A program made the translations under genes and the position numbers. This document shows, piece after piece, positions 1 through 7,317 of a DNA stretch of 7,781 nt (positions are counted from its first letter, which is position 1; each line of letters opens with the position of its first letter). The stretch comes from an uncultured Chitinophagaceae bacterium. Lineage in GTDB: Bacteria; Bacteroidota; Bacteroidia; Chitinophagales; Chitinophagaceae. Where the stretch lies: positions 1 through 7,781 of the forward strand of contig CAIMKO010000149.1 in NCBI GenBank assembly GCA_903841915.1, read 5' to 3'. The notes beneath the pieces were generated by a model. The model did no database searches. It worked only from the letters and a program-made list of their open reading frames with translations, and was not told the DNA's origin.

Positions 1-155
1 ATCCCTGGACTATGCTACAATGAAATAAGAGGTAAGTATAGCTCATCTATGGATTTAGTATAAGTAAGCTATGCAGATATTATACTTTTCATTTTAAATC
101 GCCATAAGTCTTCCGAATACTTGTGGCCGCCTACCAACAATAGCGATGAAATGAA

Positions 156-2579
156 TCATTTCTCTTTAATTCCATAGATCTTTATATTCAATCCCTGCAA
201 TTTAAAATTGATGGGGATTGAATCTGTCCATACACCTACATTAAAAGAAAGCTCTTTGTATTTTTTATAATCATCGAGCGTGAACATATCACTTGTTGAA
301 AAAGCATTCCAGTGTTTAGGAATAAATTCTGTTGGGGTGATAGAAGGGAAATCTCTCATGGTCCAGAACAGGAACTTTCGCTTGTAATTCTTGGTGTCGA
401 TCAATGCTAAACGTAATGATGGGTGATGATCGACAAAATTTGCCGGTGAATTAATATTACCCGAAGCTTCCACATACAGATATTTATATCCGCTCGGTAT
501 TTTAAAATCTTGCATCAGATTGGCATCTGTTTGTTTGCTGAAAATAATTTTTTCAACCGAATCTTTGTAATTCAATAATAGTTTTTTATTATCACTCAAA
601 AGGCTTTCTGCTGATTTGAATACTTTGTTATTTTCCGTTACATATTTATTGATAAGCTTAAAATTTTCGCGCAAACTGATCATATGATTTTTAACTGAAT
701 CGTTATTGATCGATTCTTCCTGCAGCTCAGGGGTCAATTTATACAAATGATCTCCAGATAAGAAATAGTCCTGATAAATATAATCGCTGATATCCCTGCT
801 CCATTCCATAAATGGCATAGAATGAATATTTCTAAATGCCGTGCTTGTATCCATTACACTGCCCAGCCATGGAACTTGACTTGGCTTAAACGGGACAGAG
901 AAATTATTAATGATAAGATTTGTGATGGTTGGCGCCAGATTATTATGAGAATTAACAGCCAGGAATTTTTTCGGTGCTTTCAGCATGGGTGAATAAATAA
1001 TCAATGGAACATGATAATCATCGATCACAGAAGTAGATGGAAAAGAGCCGATATGATGATCTCCTGTTATAAAAAATATCGTGTTGCCGTATTCGGGTCT
1101 TTTGGCATACTCTTTAAAAAAGTTTTTGAGACAATCGTCAGAGAACATAAATGTGACCAATACTTCTTTTGTTTCTTTTAGTGTATGTTTTAATTCTTTT
1201 GATAATTGCAGTGTTTTCAATTTTTTATCGAACAATTTATCGTAAAGTGGCTTTTGCTCAAACTTGTATGGCATATGAGTTGTGCCAGTATGATAAATAT
1301 TGAGGTAAGGAGATTTTTTTAAAGAATCCATTACTTCAAAACTTCTGCTGAATAAAGCATCATCTGGATAACCCATACTCCAACCTTCTTTGGCTACCCC
1401 CATCTGTTTATATTTTGCAGGATATTGAGTAAGCAGGAGGTCTGTTCCCTGCAAACGAATATATTCACCCATATTATCAAAATCTGTATTAAAGCCGATC
1501 ATGAAATTTGTCCAGTAACCGTTTTTACGAAGGACCTTTATCAATGATAAATGATCGGGAATAATATTCATAGCAGAAAACCCTCTTGATGCATAGGGCA
1601 CAGAACCTGTGATAGCGGGTTGTGCAGCAAAAGTCCCGGGTGCGGTACTCAAAAAATTATTCCATACCAAACTATGCTCGGCTAACGAATCCAGAAATGG
1701 AGTAAAGCTTGTAGCATAAGCATGATCTCCGCTGAAGTCTTTGGATAAGCCTTCTACGACAAGAATAACAATATTGGGTAGGGTGTTATTCAAATTAAAA
1801 AAGTTGCCCAATACATCACTGGTCTCGTTAAGATGAAGCAATGGGTATTCTTTGTCAGTAAATTCGAAGGACTGATTATTTTGATAAAATGCCACTGCTT
1901 CTTCCAAGGCGGCACCCGTTAAAGAGCTGTTCTTTTTCTGATCCTTAAAATATTCATAACTGTCTTTCAGCCAATAGTTAAACTTATTGCATACCAGGTA
2001 ATATGCTGATTTTTGTTTGAACCAATTTTCTGATGGTGATGAATATTTTATAAAGACAACAGAAAGAAAAGAAAGTGCCAATAATACATTGATGAAGTAG
2101 GTATGAAATTTTATTTTTTTAATGATGCCATCATAAATTAAAAAATAGAGTCCTACATAAATTATGAAAGGAAGATAAATACTAAACCCGCTTGTCATCA
2201 TCTGTTTTGTCGTAAGCCAGGACTCTTTCATACTTCTCGTAAAGAATTCATGGTCGAAAGGAATATTTCTTTCAGAAAAAACAATGATGAGGGAGAGATA
2301 CATTACTATTAAAAGGGCATTCACTACATGAAATGTTACTTTTGCCAAACGAAGATTTAAAAAGCAAAGGGGCAGATAAACAAAGAAGAAAATGAAAGCA
2401 TAGATCAGCCAAGCATAGATATCATACAATATTCCGCTTAATTCCCGTGCATAAGGGTGGGTAATAAAGAATTTTGATGCAACAAAATAAAACTCATACA
2501 CGCGTATGAGCATGAATACAATTAAGAAGGAAATGGTAATTCGAAAGTATGTTTGTAAAAAGGGTCTTATGTTTGGCAT
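156..2579 (-). CDS. LtaS-like membrane sulfatase-fold transferase
   Basis: This is an inner-membrane enzyme of the alkaline phosphatase/sulfatase superfamily, most like lipoteichoic acid synthase (LtaS) and phosphoglycerol transferases, predicted to work on the periplasmic side. About five hydrophobic segments lie near residues 11-35, 51-75, 82-101, 131-149 and 157-177, matching the five-helix LtaS anchor. The catalytic domain spans roughly residues 265-570. It shows VVEGLS (E276, first metal ligand), APGTF (T316, the likely nucleophile), TTHMPY (H435) and TGDHH (D507, H508), corresponding to LtaS E255, T300, H416 and D475/H476. The active site therefore looks intact. After the catalytic domain comes an extension of about 200 residues: a charged helical stretch (about 620-685) and a beta-rich end. 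LtaS itself is about 650 residues, so this protein is longer. The ATG at 2579 was chosen over a GTG one codon upstream. The true donor and acceptor are unknown; phosphoethanolamine transfer, phosphoglycerol transfer or sulfate hydrolysis are all possible. It is transcribed divergently from the polysaccharide enzyme next door. Confidence 0.88.
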   Translation of the reverse strand: MPNIRPFLQTYFRITISFLIVFMLIRVYEFYFVASKFFITHPYARELSGILYDIYAWLIYAFIFFFVYLPLCFLNLRLAKVTFHVVNALLIVMYLSLIIVFSERNIPFDHEFFTRSMKESWLTTKQMMTSGFSIYLPFIIYVGLYFLIYDGIIKKIKFHTYFINVLLALSFLSVVFIKYSSPSENWFKQKSAYYLVCNKFNYWLKDSYEYFKDQKKNSSLTGAALEEAVAFYQNNQSFEFTDKEYPLLHLNETSDVLGNFFNLNNTLPNIVILVVEGLSKDFSGDHAYATSFTPFLDSLAEHSLVWNNFLSTAPGTFAAQPAITGSVPYASRGFSAMNIIPDHLSLIKVLRKNGYWTNFMIGFNTDFDNMGEYIRLQGTDLLLTQYPAKYKQMGVAKEGWSMGYPDDALFSRSFEVMDSLKKSPYLNIYHTGTTHMPYKFEQKPLYDKLFDKKLKTLQLSKELKHTLKETKEVLVTFMFSDDCLKNFFKEYAKRPEYGNTIFFITGDHHIGSFPSTSVIDDYHVPLIIYSPMLKAPKKFLAVNSHNNLAPTITNLIINNFSVPFKPSQVPWLGSVMDTSTAFRNIHSMPFMEWSRDISDYIYQDYFLSGDHLYKLTPELQEESINNDSVKNHMISLRENFKLINKYVTENNKVFKSAESLLSDNKKLLLNYKDSVEKIIFSKQTDANLMQDFKIPSGYKYLYVEASGNINSPANFVDHHPSLRLALIDTKNYKRKFLFWTMRDFPSITPTEFIPKHWNAFSTSDMFTLDDYKKYKELSFNVGVWTDSIPINFKLQGLNIKIYGIKEK

Positions 2580-2634
2580 CACATTTGAAGTAATCGTTAA
2601 ATTATTTTTATAACATTTTATTAAACGGCATTAT

Positions 2635-2642
2635 TTACTTTG
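2635..2642 (+). promoter_or_regulatory. Probable -7 promoter element of the GH18-CE4-GT2 gene
   Basis: TTACTTTG matches seven of eight positions of the Bacteroidota -7 consensus TAnnTTTG; it can also be read as TA-C-TTTG with one spacer base missing. It lies 39 bases before the ATG at 2682, inside the roughly 100-base divergent region that must also hold the promoter of the minus-strand LtaS-like gene. The context TTTACTTTGCAT nearly repeats the one before the transketolase gene. I see no clear TTTG -33 element upstream and no exact minus-strand match for the other gene. Transcription would begin a few bases downstream, giving a leader of roughly 30 bases. Confidence 0.45.
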
Positions 2643-2681
2643 CATAAAATCTGTGCATAGATATTGCAATTATTTTATTGT

Positions 2682-5600
2682 ATGAACACTGATTCCCCAC
2701 AAATATTTCAAACACATAATGCAACTCGTTGGCAAAGGGTAAAATGGGGCGTCAGAGTTTTCCTATTTTTAATGATTCTCGCCTTTGTGGTAATCTTTAT
2801 TGCCTTTAAAAGCATGACCAATCCGGAAATCCCGTTGGAAGGCAAAGCTATTAAGAAAGTATTGATGGAAGAAGTACCGGGATACCGTGAAAGTGAAATG
2901 GGCAAACAGTATCGTGGTTTTAGAAAAATAATTGAAAAGAAATGGGCAAAGGGCAAAGGTGTTGGGCAAAACAAAAAAGTACTCGATCTTTCCAATTCAT
3001 CTTATTTCAGCGATTCACTTGGTATTCGCGCTGCATTTTATGTTGCTTGGGATGCCCAATCTTTCTTTTCCCTCCGCAAAAATATTTCAAAAGTCAATCT
3101 TATTCTGCCGGAATGGTTTTTTATTGATCCAAAAGCAGATACACTTTTGGTAAATATTGATAAAAGAGCTTTTGATATTATAAAAGCTTCGGGCGTTAAA
3201 GTAATGCCCATGCTTTCCAACAGCTATAATGCAAAATGGAATGGCGGGGCATTACATCGCATTTTAAACAGTCCGGCTAAAACAAAAAGACTGATCAATG
3301 ATGTGATCAAATTACTTACAGTTAATGATTTTGCCGGTATCAATGTTGATTTTGAAGAAATGCAGGAAAGCAAAAATGAAGTGCTTACCAACTTTCAAAG
3401 AGATCTTTACAATGCTTTGCACAACAGGGGTTTTTTAGTTACACAAAATGTTTCTCCATTCAATGACGATTATAATTACACGGAATTAGCAAAATACAAT
3501 GACTATCTGTTTCTGATGGCTTACGATGAACATTCAGAAAGCACAAAACCCGGCCCCGTTTGCAGTCAGAAATGGATCGAAGCTGCGGTAGATAAATTAG
3601 CTTCCAAAGTTTCTCCTTCTAAAATTGTATTGAATATTGCTGCATACGGTTATGATTGGAATTTAAACAACAAAAGAAAAGATACTGCCGTTACTTATCA
3701 AGAAGCAATAGTTACAGCAAAAGAAAGTGATGGCATTATTGATTTTGATAATAATACATACAACTTGCATTACAAATATTATGACGGCGCAGATCAATTG
3801 CATGAAGTACACTTCACCGATGCTGCTACTAATTTTAACAGTATTCGTTTTGCAACGGAATATGGTTTGGCAGGCACTGCAGTTTGGAGATTAGGAAGTG
3901 AAGATAACCGTCTTTGGGATTTTTATCATCTTTCTATGACGAAAGACGCATTGCAAACATTCGACTTTAAAGAATTTAGTTCTGTTGAAAGCATCAGCAC
4001 TCCTGATTTTATTGGTGAGGGAGAGGTTCTTGATTTACTTTCAACACCAGTTGATGGTCGCATTACTCCAGAAGTAAATAGAGATGAGATGCTGATTAGT
4101 GAAGAAAGATATGATTCACTTCCTTCAACTTATGTAGTAAGAAAATACGGCAAAAGAACAGATAAAAAACTAGTACTTACTTATGATGATGGACCGGATC
4201 CAATTTATACCAAACAGATCTTAGATACTCTGGATTTCTATAAAATAAAAGCTTCTTTTTTTGTTGTTGGGATTGAAGCAGAAAATAATATCCCGTTAAT
4301 AAAAAGAATTTTCAGAGAAGGTCACGAACTCGGCAATCATACTTTCACACATCCCAATATGGCTGAAGTAAGTAGAAGCCGAGCATTGCTTGAAATTGAT
4401 GCTACTAGATTATTGATAGAATGTTTAACAGGTAGCAGTACCATCATGTTCAGAGCGCCTTATAATGCTGATAGCGATCCTGAGAAAGCCGAGGAAATGG
4501 TACCCGTTGCATTAAGCAGAACAAGAAATTATATCACCATTGGTGAAAGTATTGATCCCGAAGATTGGCTGCAGGGCGAGGTTCCGAATTTTAATGCCGA
4601 CACTATTTTTAACAGAGTAGTTAAAATTTATAATTTTCATTTAAGCAACGACGATAGCGCAAATATAATTTTGTTACATGATGCCGGTGGTAACAGAAGC
4701 GCAACTGTTAAGGCAACAGGAATGATCATTCGTTATTTTCAGCAAAAGGGTTATCAGTTTATAACTGTGGCAGAGCTGCTGCATAAAAAACCAGAAGATA
4801 TGATGCCCCCCGTAAAAAACGGAATGGGATATGATTTACTTCGTTTTAATTATTTTGTTGCAGAAAGCGGTTATGTCCTAGGCCATCTTTTATATGCGCT
4901 GTTCATTGTATTTCTCATATTAGGCGCGATAAGAATTTTAATTCTTGGCTTCTTTGCTATTAAACAAAAAAGAAAAGAACTATTAAATCGGGTGATTACT
5001 GTAGAAAATCCTTCTGCTGTTTCGATCATTGTTCCTGCTTATAATGAAGAAATCAATGCAATAAGTTCTTTAGAAAATCTGTTACGTTGTGATTATCCTT
5101 ATTTTGATATCATTTTTGTTGATGACGGCAGTTCAGATAAAACCTTCGAAATTGTAAAAGCTGCTTTTGATGGTCATCCTAAAATAAAGATTTTTACCAA
5201 ACCCAATGGAGGCAAAGCTTCTGCTTTGAATTTTGGTATTAGCAAAACGACAGCTGATTACGTTGTATGTATTGATGCCGATACAAAATTGTTACCCGAT
5301 GCGGTAAGTGAGTTAATGAAGAATTTTGCTGATCCTAATGTTGGCGCTGTTTCAGGATCTGTTAAAGTAGGTAACGAAATAAATATGTTAACCAGATGGC
5401 AAAGCATAGAATATACAACAAGCCAGAATTTTGACAGAAAAGGTTTTGCGTATCCAAATGCGATAACAGTTATTCCTGGCGCCATCGGTGCATTTAAAAA
5501 ACAAGCATTACAAGATGCAGGCGGGTTTACTACTGATACATTAGCCGAGGACTGTGATATTACGATCAGAATATTAAAGGCGGGTTATATAATTGCCAAC

Positions 5601-6095
5601 GAACCTAAAGCAATGGCATATACTGAAGCGCCGGAAACTTTGAAACAATTTTTCAAACAGCGCTTCCGCTGGACATTTGGCGTAATGCAAACCTTTTGGA
5701 AACATAAAGATGCCATGTTCGTTAACAAGTATAAAGCTTTGGGATGGATTGCATTGCCCGATATTTTGTTATTCAAATATATTATCCCGCTTTTCAGTCC
5801 TATTGGTGATTTCTTTATGTTCTTTGGTTTATTTACAGACAGCAGAGGGAAAATAGGAATGTACTATCTTATTTTTTTATTGATTGATACTTTGATTGGT
5901 GGTCTGGCTTTTGCCTTTGAAAAAGAGAAAGCATGGAAATTGGTTTGGCTTATACCGCAACGCTTAATTTACAGATGGCTGATGATGATCGTTCTTTTCC
6001 GTTCTTACCGAAGAGCGATCAAAGGTGAGTTACAACATTGGGGTGTTTTAAAAAGAACCGGGAATGTAAAAGATATTGATATGATAAATGCATGA
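2682..6095 (+). CDS. GH18 / CE4 deacetylase / GT2 synthase fusion protein
   Basis: This single 1137-residue protein carries three carbohydrate-active domains. A basic N-terminus leads into a membrane helix (about 23-42). A GH18-like domain (about 98-418) has FAGINVDFE at 217-225, with D223 and catalytic acid E225, then MAYD (279-282) and a late-barrel Trp (W402). A CE4/NodB deacetylase (about 493-699) has TYDDGP (500-505), metal ligands D503, H553 and H557 in GNHTFTH, RAPY (591-594), DPEDW (625-629) and LHD (665-667). A hydrophobic stretch (731-760) followed by KQKRK returns the chain to the cytoplasm. The GT2 domain (about 779-1004) has VPAYNEE, DDGS (814-817), DAD (865-867), AEDCD (955-959) and QRFRW (993-997), the signature of processive synthases such as PgaC, hyaluronan and chitin synthases. 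Three or so hydrophobic segments close the protein (about 1025-1113). The likely role is synthesis and deacetylation/trimming of a beta-linked, probably N-acetylglucosamine-type surface polymer; the substrate is inferred. The ATG at 2682 is preferred to a TTG at 2664. No Shine-Dalgarno sequence is visible, as is usual in this phylum. Confidence 0.93.
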   Translation: MNTDSPQIFQTHNATRWQRVKWGVRVFLFLMILAFVVIFIAFKSMTNPEIPLEGKAIKKVLMEEVPGYRESEMGKQYRGFRKIIEKKWAKGKGVGQNKKVLDLSNSSYFSDSLGIRAAFYVAWDAQSFFSLRKNISKVNLILPEWFFIDPKADTLLVNIDKRAFDIIKASGVKVMPMLSNSYNAKWNGGALHRILNSPAKTKRLINDVIKLLTVNDFAGINVDFEEMQESKNEVLTNFQRDLYNALHNRGFLVTQNVSPFNDDYNYTELAKYNDYLFLMAYDEHSESTKPGPVCSQKWIEAAVDKLASKVSPSKIVLNIAAYGYDWNLNNKRKDTAVTYQEAIVTAKESDGIIDFDNNTYNLHYKYYDGADQLHEVHFTDAATNFNSIRFATEYGLAGTAVWRLGSEDNRLWDFYHLSMTKDALQTFDFKEFSSVESISTPDFIGEGEVLDLLSTPVDGRITPEVNRDEMLISEERYDSLPSTYVVRKYGKRTDKKLVLTYDDGPDPIYTKQILDTLDFYKIKASFFVVGIEAENNIPLIKRIFREGHELGNHTFTHPNMAEVSRSRALLEIDATRLLIECLTGSSTIMFRAPYNADSDPEKAEEMVPVALSRTRNYITIGESIDPEDWLQGEVPNFNADTIFNRVVKIYNFHLSNDDSANIILLHDAGGNRSATVKATGMIIRYFQQKGYQFITVAELLHKKPEDMMPPVKNGMGYDLLRFNYFVAESGYVLGHLLYALFIVFLILGAIRILILGFFAIKQKRKELLNRVITVENPSAVSIIVPAYNEEINAISSLENLLRCDYPYFDIIFVDDGSSDKTFEIVKAAFDGHPKIKIFTKPNGGKASALNFGISKTTADYVVCIDADTKLLPDAVSELMKNFADPNVGAVSGSVKVGNEINMLTRWQSIEYTTSQNFDRKGFAYPNAITVIPGAIGAFKKQALQDAGGFTTDTLAEDCDITIRILKAGYIIANEPKAMAYTEAPETLKQFFKQRFRWTFGVMQTFWKHKDAMFVNKYKALGWIALPDILLFKYIIPLFSPIGDFFMFFGLFTDSRGKIGMYYLIFLLIDTLIGGLAFAFEKEKAWKLVWLIPQRLIYRWLMMIVLFRSYRRAIKGELQHWGVLKRTGNVKDIDMINA

Positions 6096-6247
6096 TTTTT
6101 CACAGCTTTTTTCCCTGATCATTGTTCAATCGTAGAAGTGTTCAATTTTTCCACTAAAGGAACCGCTTCCATGAAATGCTATTGAGTAGAACAGAAAAAT
6201 AACATGTGGATTATTAATTCAAACTAAAATACTCCTCTGATTTCCTT

Positions 6248-6255
6248 TACTTTTG
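6248..6255 (+). promoter_or_regulatory. -7 promoter element of the transketolase gene
   Basis: TACTTTTG is an exact match to the Bacteroidota -7 consensus TAnnTTTG and ends 27 bases before the ATG at 6283. I see no TTTG -33 element at the expected distance upstream, so this is a half-match. The presence of its own promoter, after a 187-base gap with no gene, suggests the transketolase half is transcribed independently of the large polysaccharide gene upstream. I could not find a stem-loop terminator between the two genes, so some read-through is possible. Confidence 0.6.
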
Positions 6256-6282
6256 CATCAATTTTATTATCAACCATTTAAT

Positions 6283-7245
6283 ATGAAATTGAAAGACATT
6301 CAGGTACTCAATGAAAAAGAAACGCGTGGCGGTTTTGGTGAAGGTGCCTACGAGATAGGAAAAGAAAATCCGAATGTAGTGATACTTACGGCCGATCTGG
6401 CCGGCTCAATGAAGATCGCACCTTTTATAAAAGAATTCCCTGAACGATTTATCCAATGTGGAATTGCTGAAGCCAATATGATTGGCATCGCAGCAGGTTT
6501 AACCATTGGTGGAAAAATTCCTTACACAACAACCTTCGCGAATTTTAGTACCGGACGTGTATATGATCAGATCCGTCAGAGTGTTGCATATAGCAATAAG
6601 AATGTAAAGATCTGTGCATCACATGCAGGATTAACACTGGGTGAAGATGGTGCAACACATCAAATATTGGAGGACATTGGTTTGATGAAAATGTTACCGG
6701 GCATGACTGTAATTGTGCCTTGCGATTTTAATCAAACGAAAGCTGCAACGAAAGCCATTGCATCTTATGAAGGTCCGGTATACTTACGTTTCGGCAGACC
6801 AAAATGGCCAAATTTCACCAAAGAAGATGGTAGTGATTTTGTAATCGGTAAAGCACAACAATTAAGTGAGGGAACTGATGTTTCCATTTTTGCATGCGGG
6901 CATATGGTTTGGAAGGCAATAGAGGCGGGCAGGATTTTAGAAGAAAAGGGCGTAAGTGTTGAATTAATAAATATTCATACCATTAAGCCATTGGATGTTG
7001 ATGCCATCATTAAATCGATCAGTAAAACAAAATGCGCTGTTACTGTTGAAGAACATAATATCATTGGTGGTTTGGGCGACAGCATTGCACAAGTTGCAGC
7101 AACACATTTTCCTATTCCAATTGAATATGTTGGAACAAAAGATACTTTCGGCGAAAGCGGAACACCAGCACAGCTTTTAACGAAGTATGGATTGGATGCG
7201 CCAAATATTGTTGATGCAGTTGAGAAAGTGATAAAGAGAAAATAA
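6283..7245 (+). CDS. Transketolase C-terminal subunit
   Basis: This 320-residue protein corresponds to the second half of transketolase: the pyrimidine-binding domain plus the C-terminal domain. With a separate N-terminal subunit carrying the diphosphate-binding domain, it would form the thiamine-diphosphate enzyme that moves two-carbon ketol units between sugar phosphates in the non-oxidative pentose phosphate pathway. Residues 1-170 hold the pyrimidine domain, with CGIAEAN (59-65) placing E63 as the glutamate that activates the cofactor's aminopyrimidine ring, and GEDGATHQ (120-127), the transketolase signature. The C-terminal domain (about 190-315) includes VEEHNIIGGLG (255-265). About 320 residues is usual for the split form. 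The ATG at 6283 is chosen because an in-frame TTG at 6253 falls inside the promoter element. The N-terminal partner is not in this window: upstream is the unrelated glycan gene and downstream is convergent pdxH. A 1-deoxyxylulose-phosphate synthase-like half is a less likely reading. Confidence 0.93.
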   Translation: MKLKDIQVLNEKETRGGFGEGAYEIGKENPNVVILTADLAGSMKIAPFIKEFPERFIQCGIAEANMIGIAAGLTIGGKIPYTTTFANFSTGRVYDQIRQSVAYSNKNVKICASHAGLTLGEDGATHQILEDIGLMKMLPGMTVIVPCDFNQTKAATKAIASYEGPVYLRFGRPKWPNFTKEDGSDFVIGKAQQLSEGTDVSIFACGHMVWKAIEAGRILEEKGVSVELINIHTIKPLDVDAIIKSISKTKCAVTVEEHNIIGGLGDSIAQVAATHFPIPIEYVGTKDTFGESGTPAQLLTKYGLDAPNIVDAVEKVIKRK

Positions 7246-7262
7246 ATTATTCTTATAAAAAT

Positions 7263-7298
7263 AAAAAAGCCGCAATTAAAAATAATTGCGGCTTTTTT
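7263..7298. terminator. Bidirectional intrinsic terminator
   Basis: Six A residues (7263-7268), GCCGCAATT (7269-7277), a short A-rich loop (7278-7283), AATTGCGGC (7284-7292) and six T residues (7293-7298) form a perfect stem of at least nine pairs, ten if A7278 pairs with T7283. The flanking A and T tracts mean each strand reads as hairpin followed by a U-tract. It starts 17 bases after the transketolase stop and lies about 20 bases beyond the pdxH stop, so it can serve both convergent genes. Confidence 0.93.
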
Positions 7299-7317
7299 AT
7301 TTGAATGAAATAAATTT

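Noticed and set aside
1..155. Possible gene ends at the left edge: a plus-strand frame open to a TAA at 61-63 and a minus-strand frame open from an ATG at 46
   Set aside because: Each is about 15-20 codons, with no recognisable residues; too short to support. No RNA gene or terminator is evident here either.
148..162. Palindrome GAAATGA-A-TCATTTC overlapping the stop codon of the LtaS-like gene
   Set aside because: The central gap of one base and weak AT-rich arms make a poor hairpin, with no following T-tract on the minus strand; likely chance.
2580..2582. GTG start immediately before the ATG of the LtaS-like gene
   Set aside because: It adds one residue only, and ATG is the more likely initiator; not distinguishable from sequence alone.
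2664..2681. In-frame TTG start six codons before the ATG of the GH18-CE4-GT2 gene
   Set aside because: The ATG at 2682 leaves a normal short leader after the probable promoter and directly precedes a typical polar N-terminus; nothing supports the TTG.
2708..3220. Several short open frames on both strands inside the large fusion gene, and similar ones at 5258-5776
   Set aside because: They overlap strongly conserved domain-coding sequence in the correct frame and have no recognisable protein features or upstream signals.
6123..6146. Direct repeat TGTTCAAT at 6123-6130 and 6139-6146
   Set aside because: Two 8-base copies 16 bases apart could suggest an operator, but it is far from the promoter core and such repeats are expected by chance in AT-rich intergenic DNA.
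6253..6282. In-frame TTG start upstream of the transketolase ATG
   Set aside because: The TTG lies within the TACTTTTG promoter element, so it would not be in the transcript; the family N-terminus fits the ATG at 6283.
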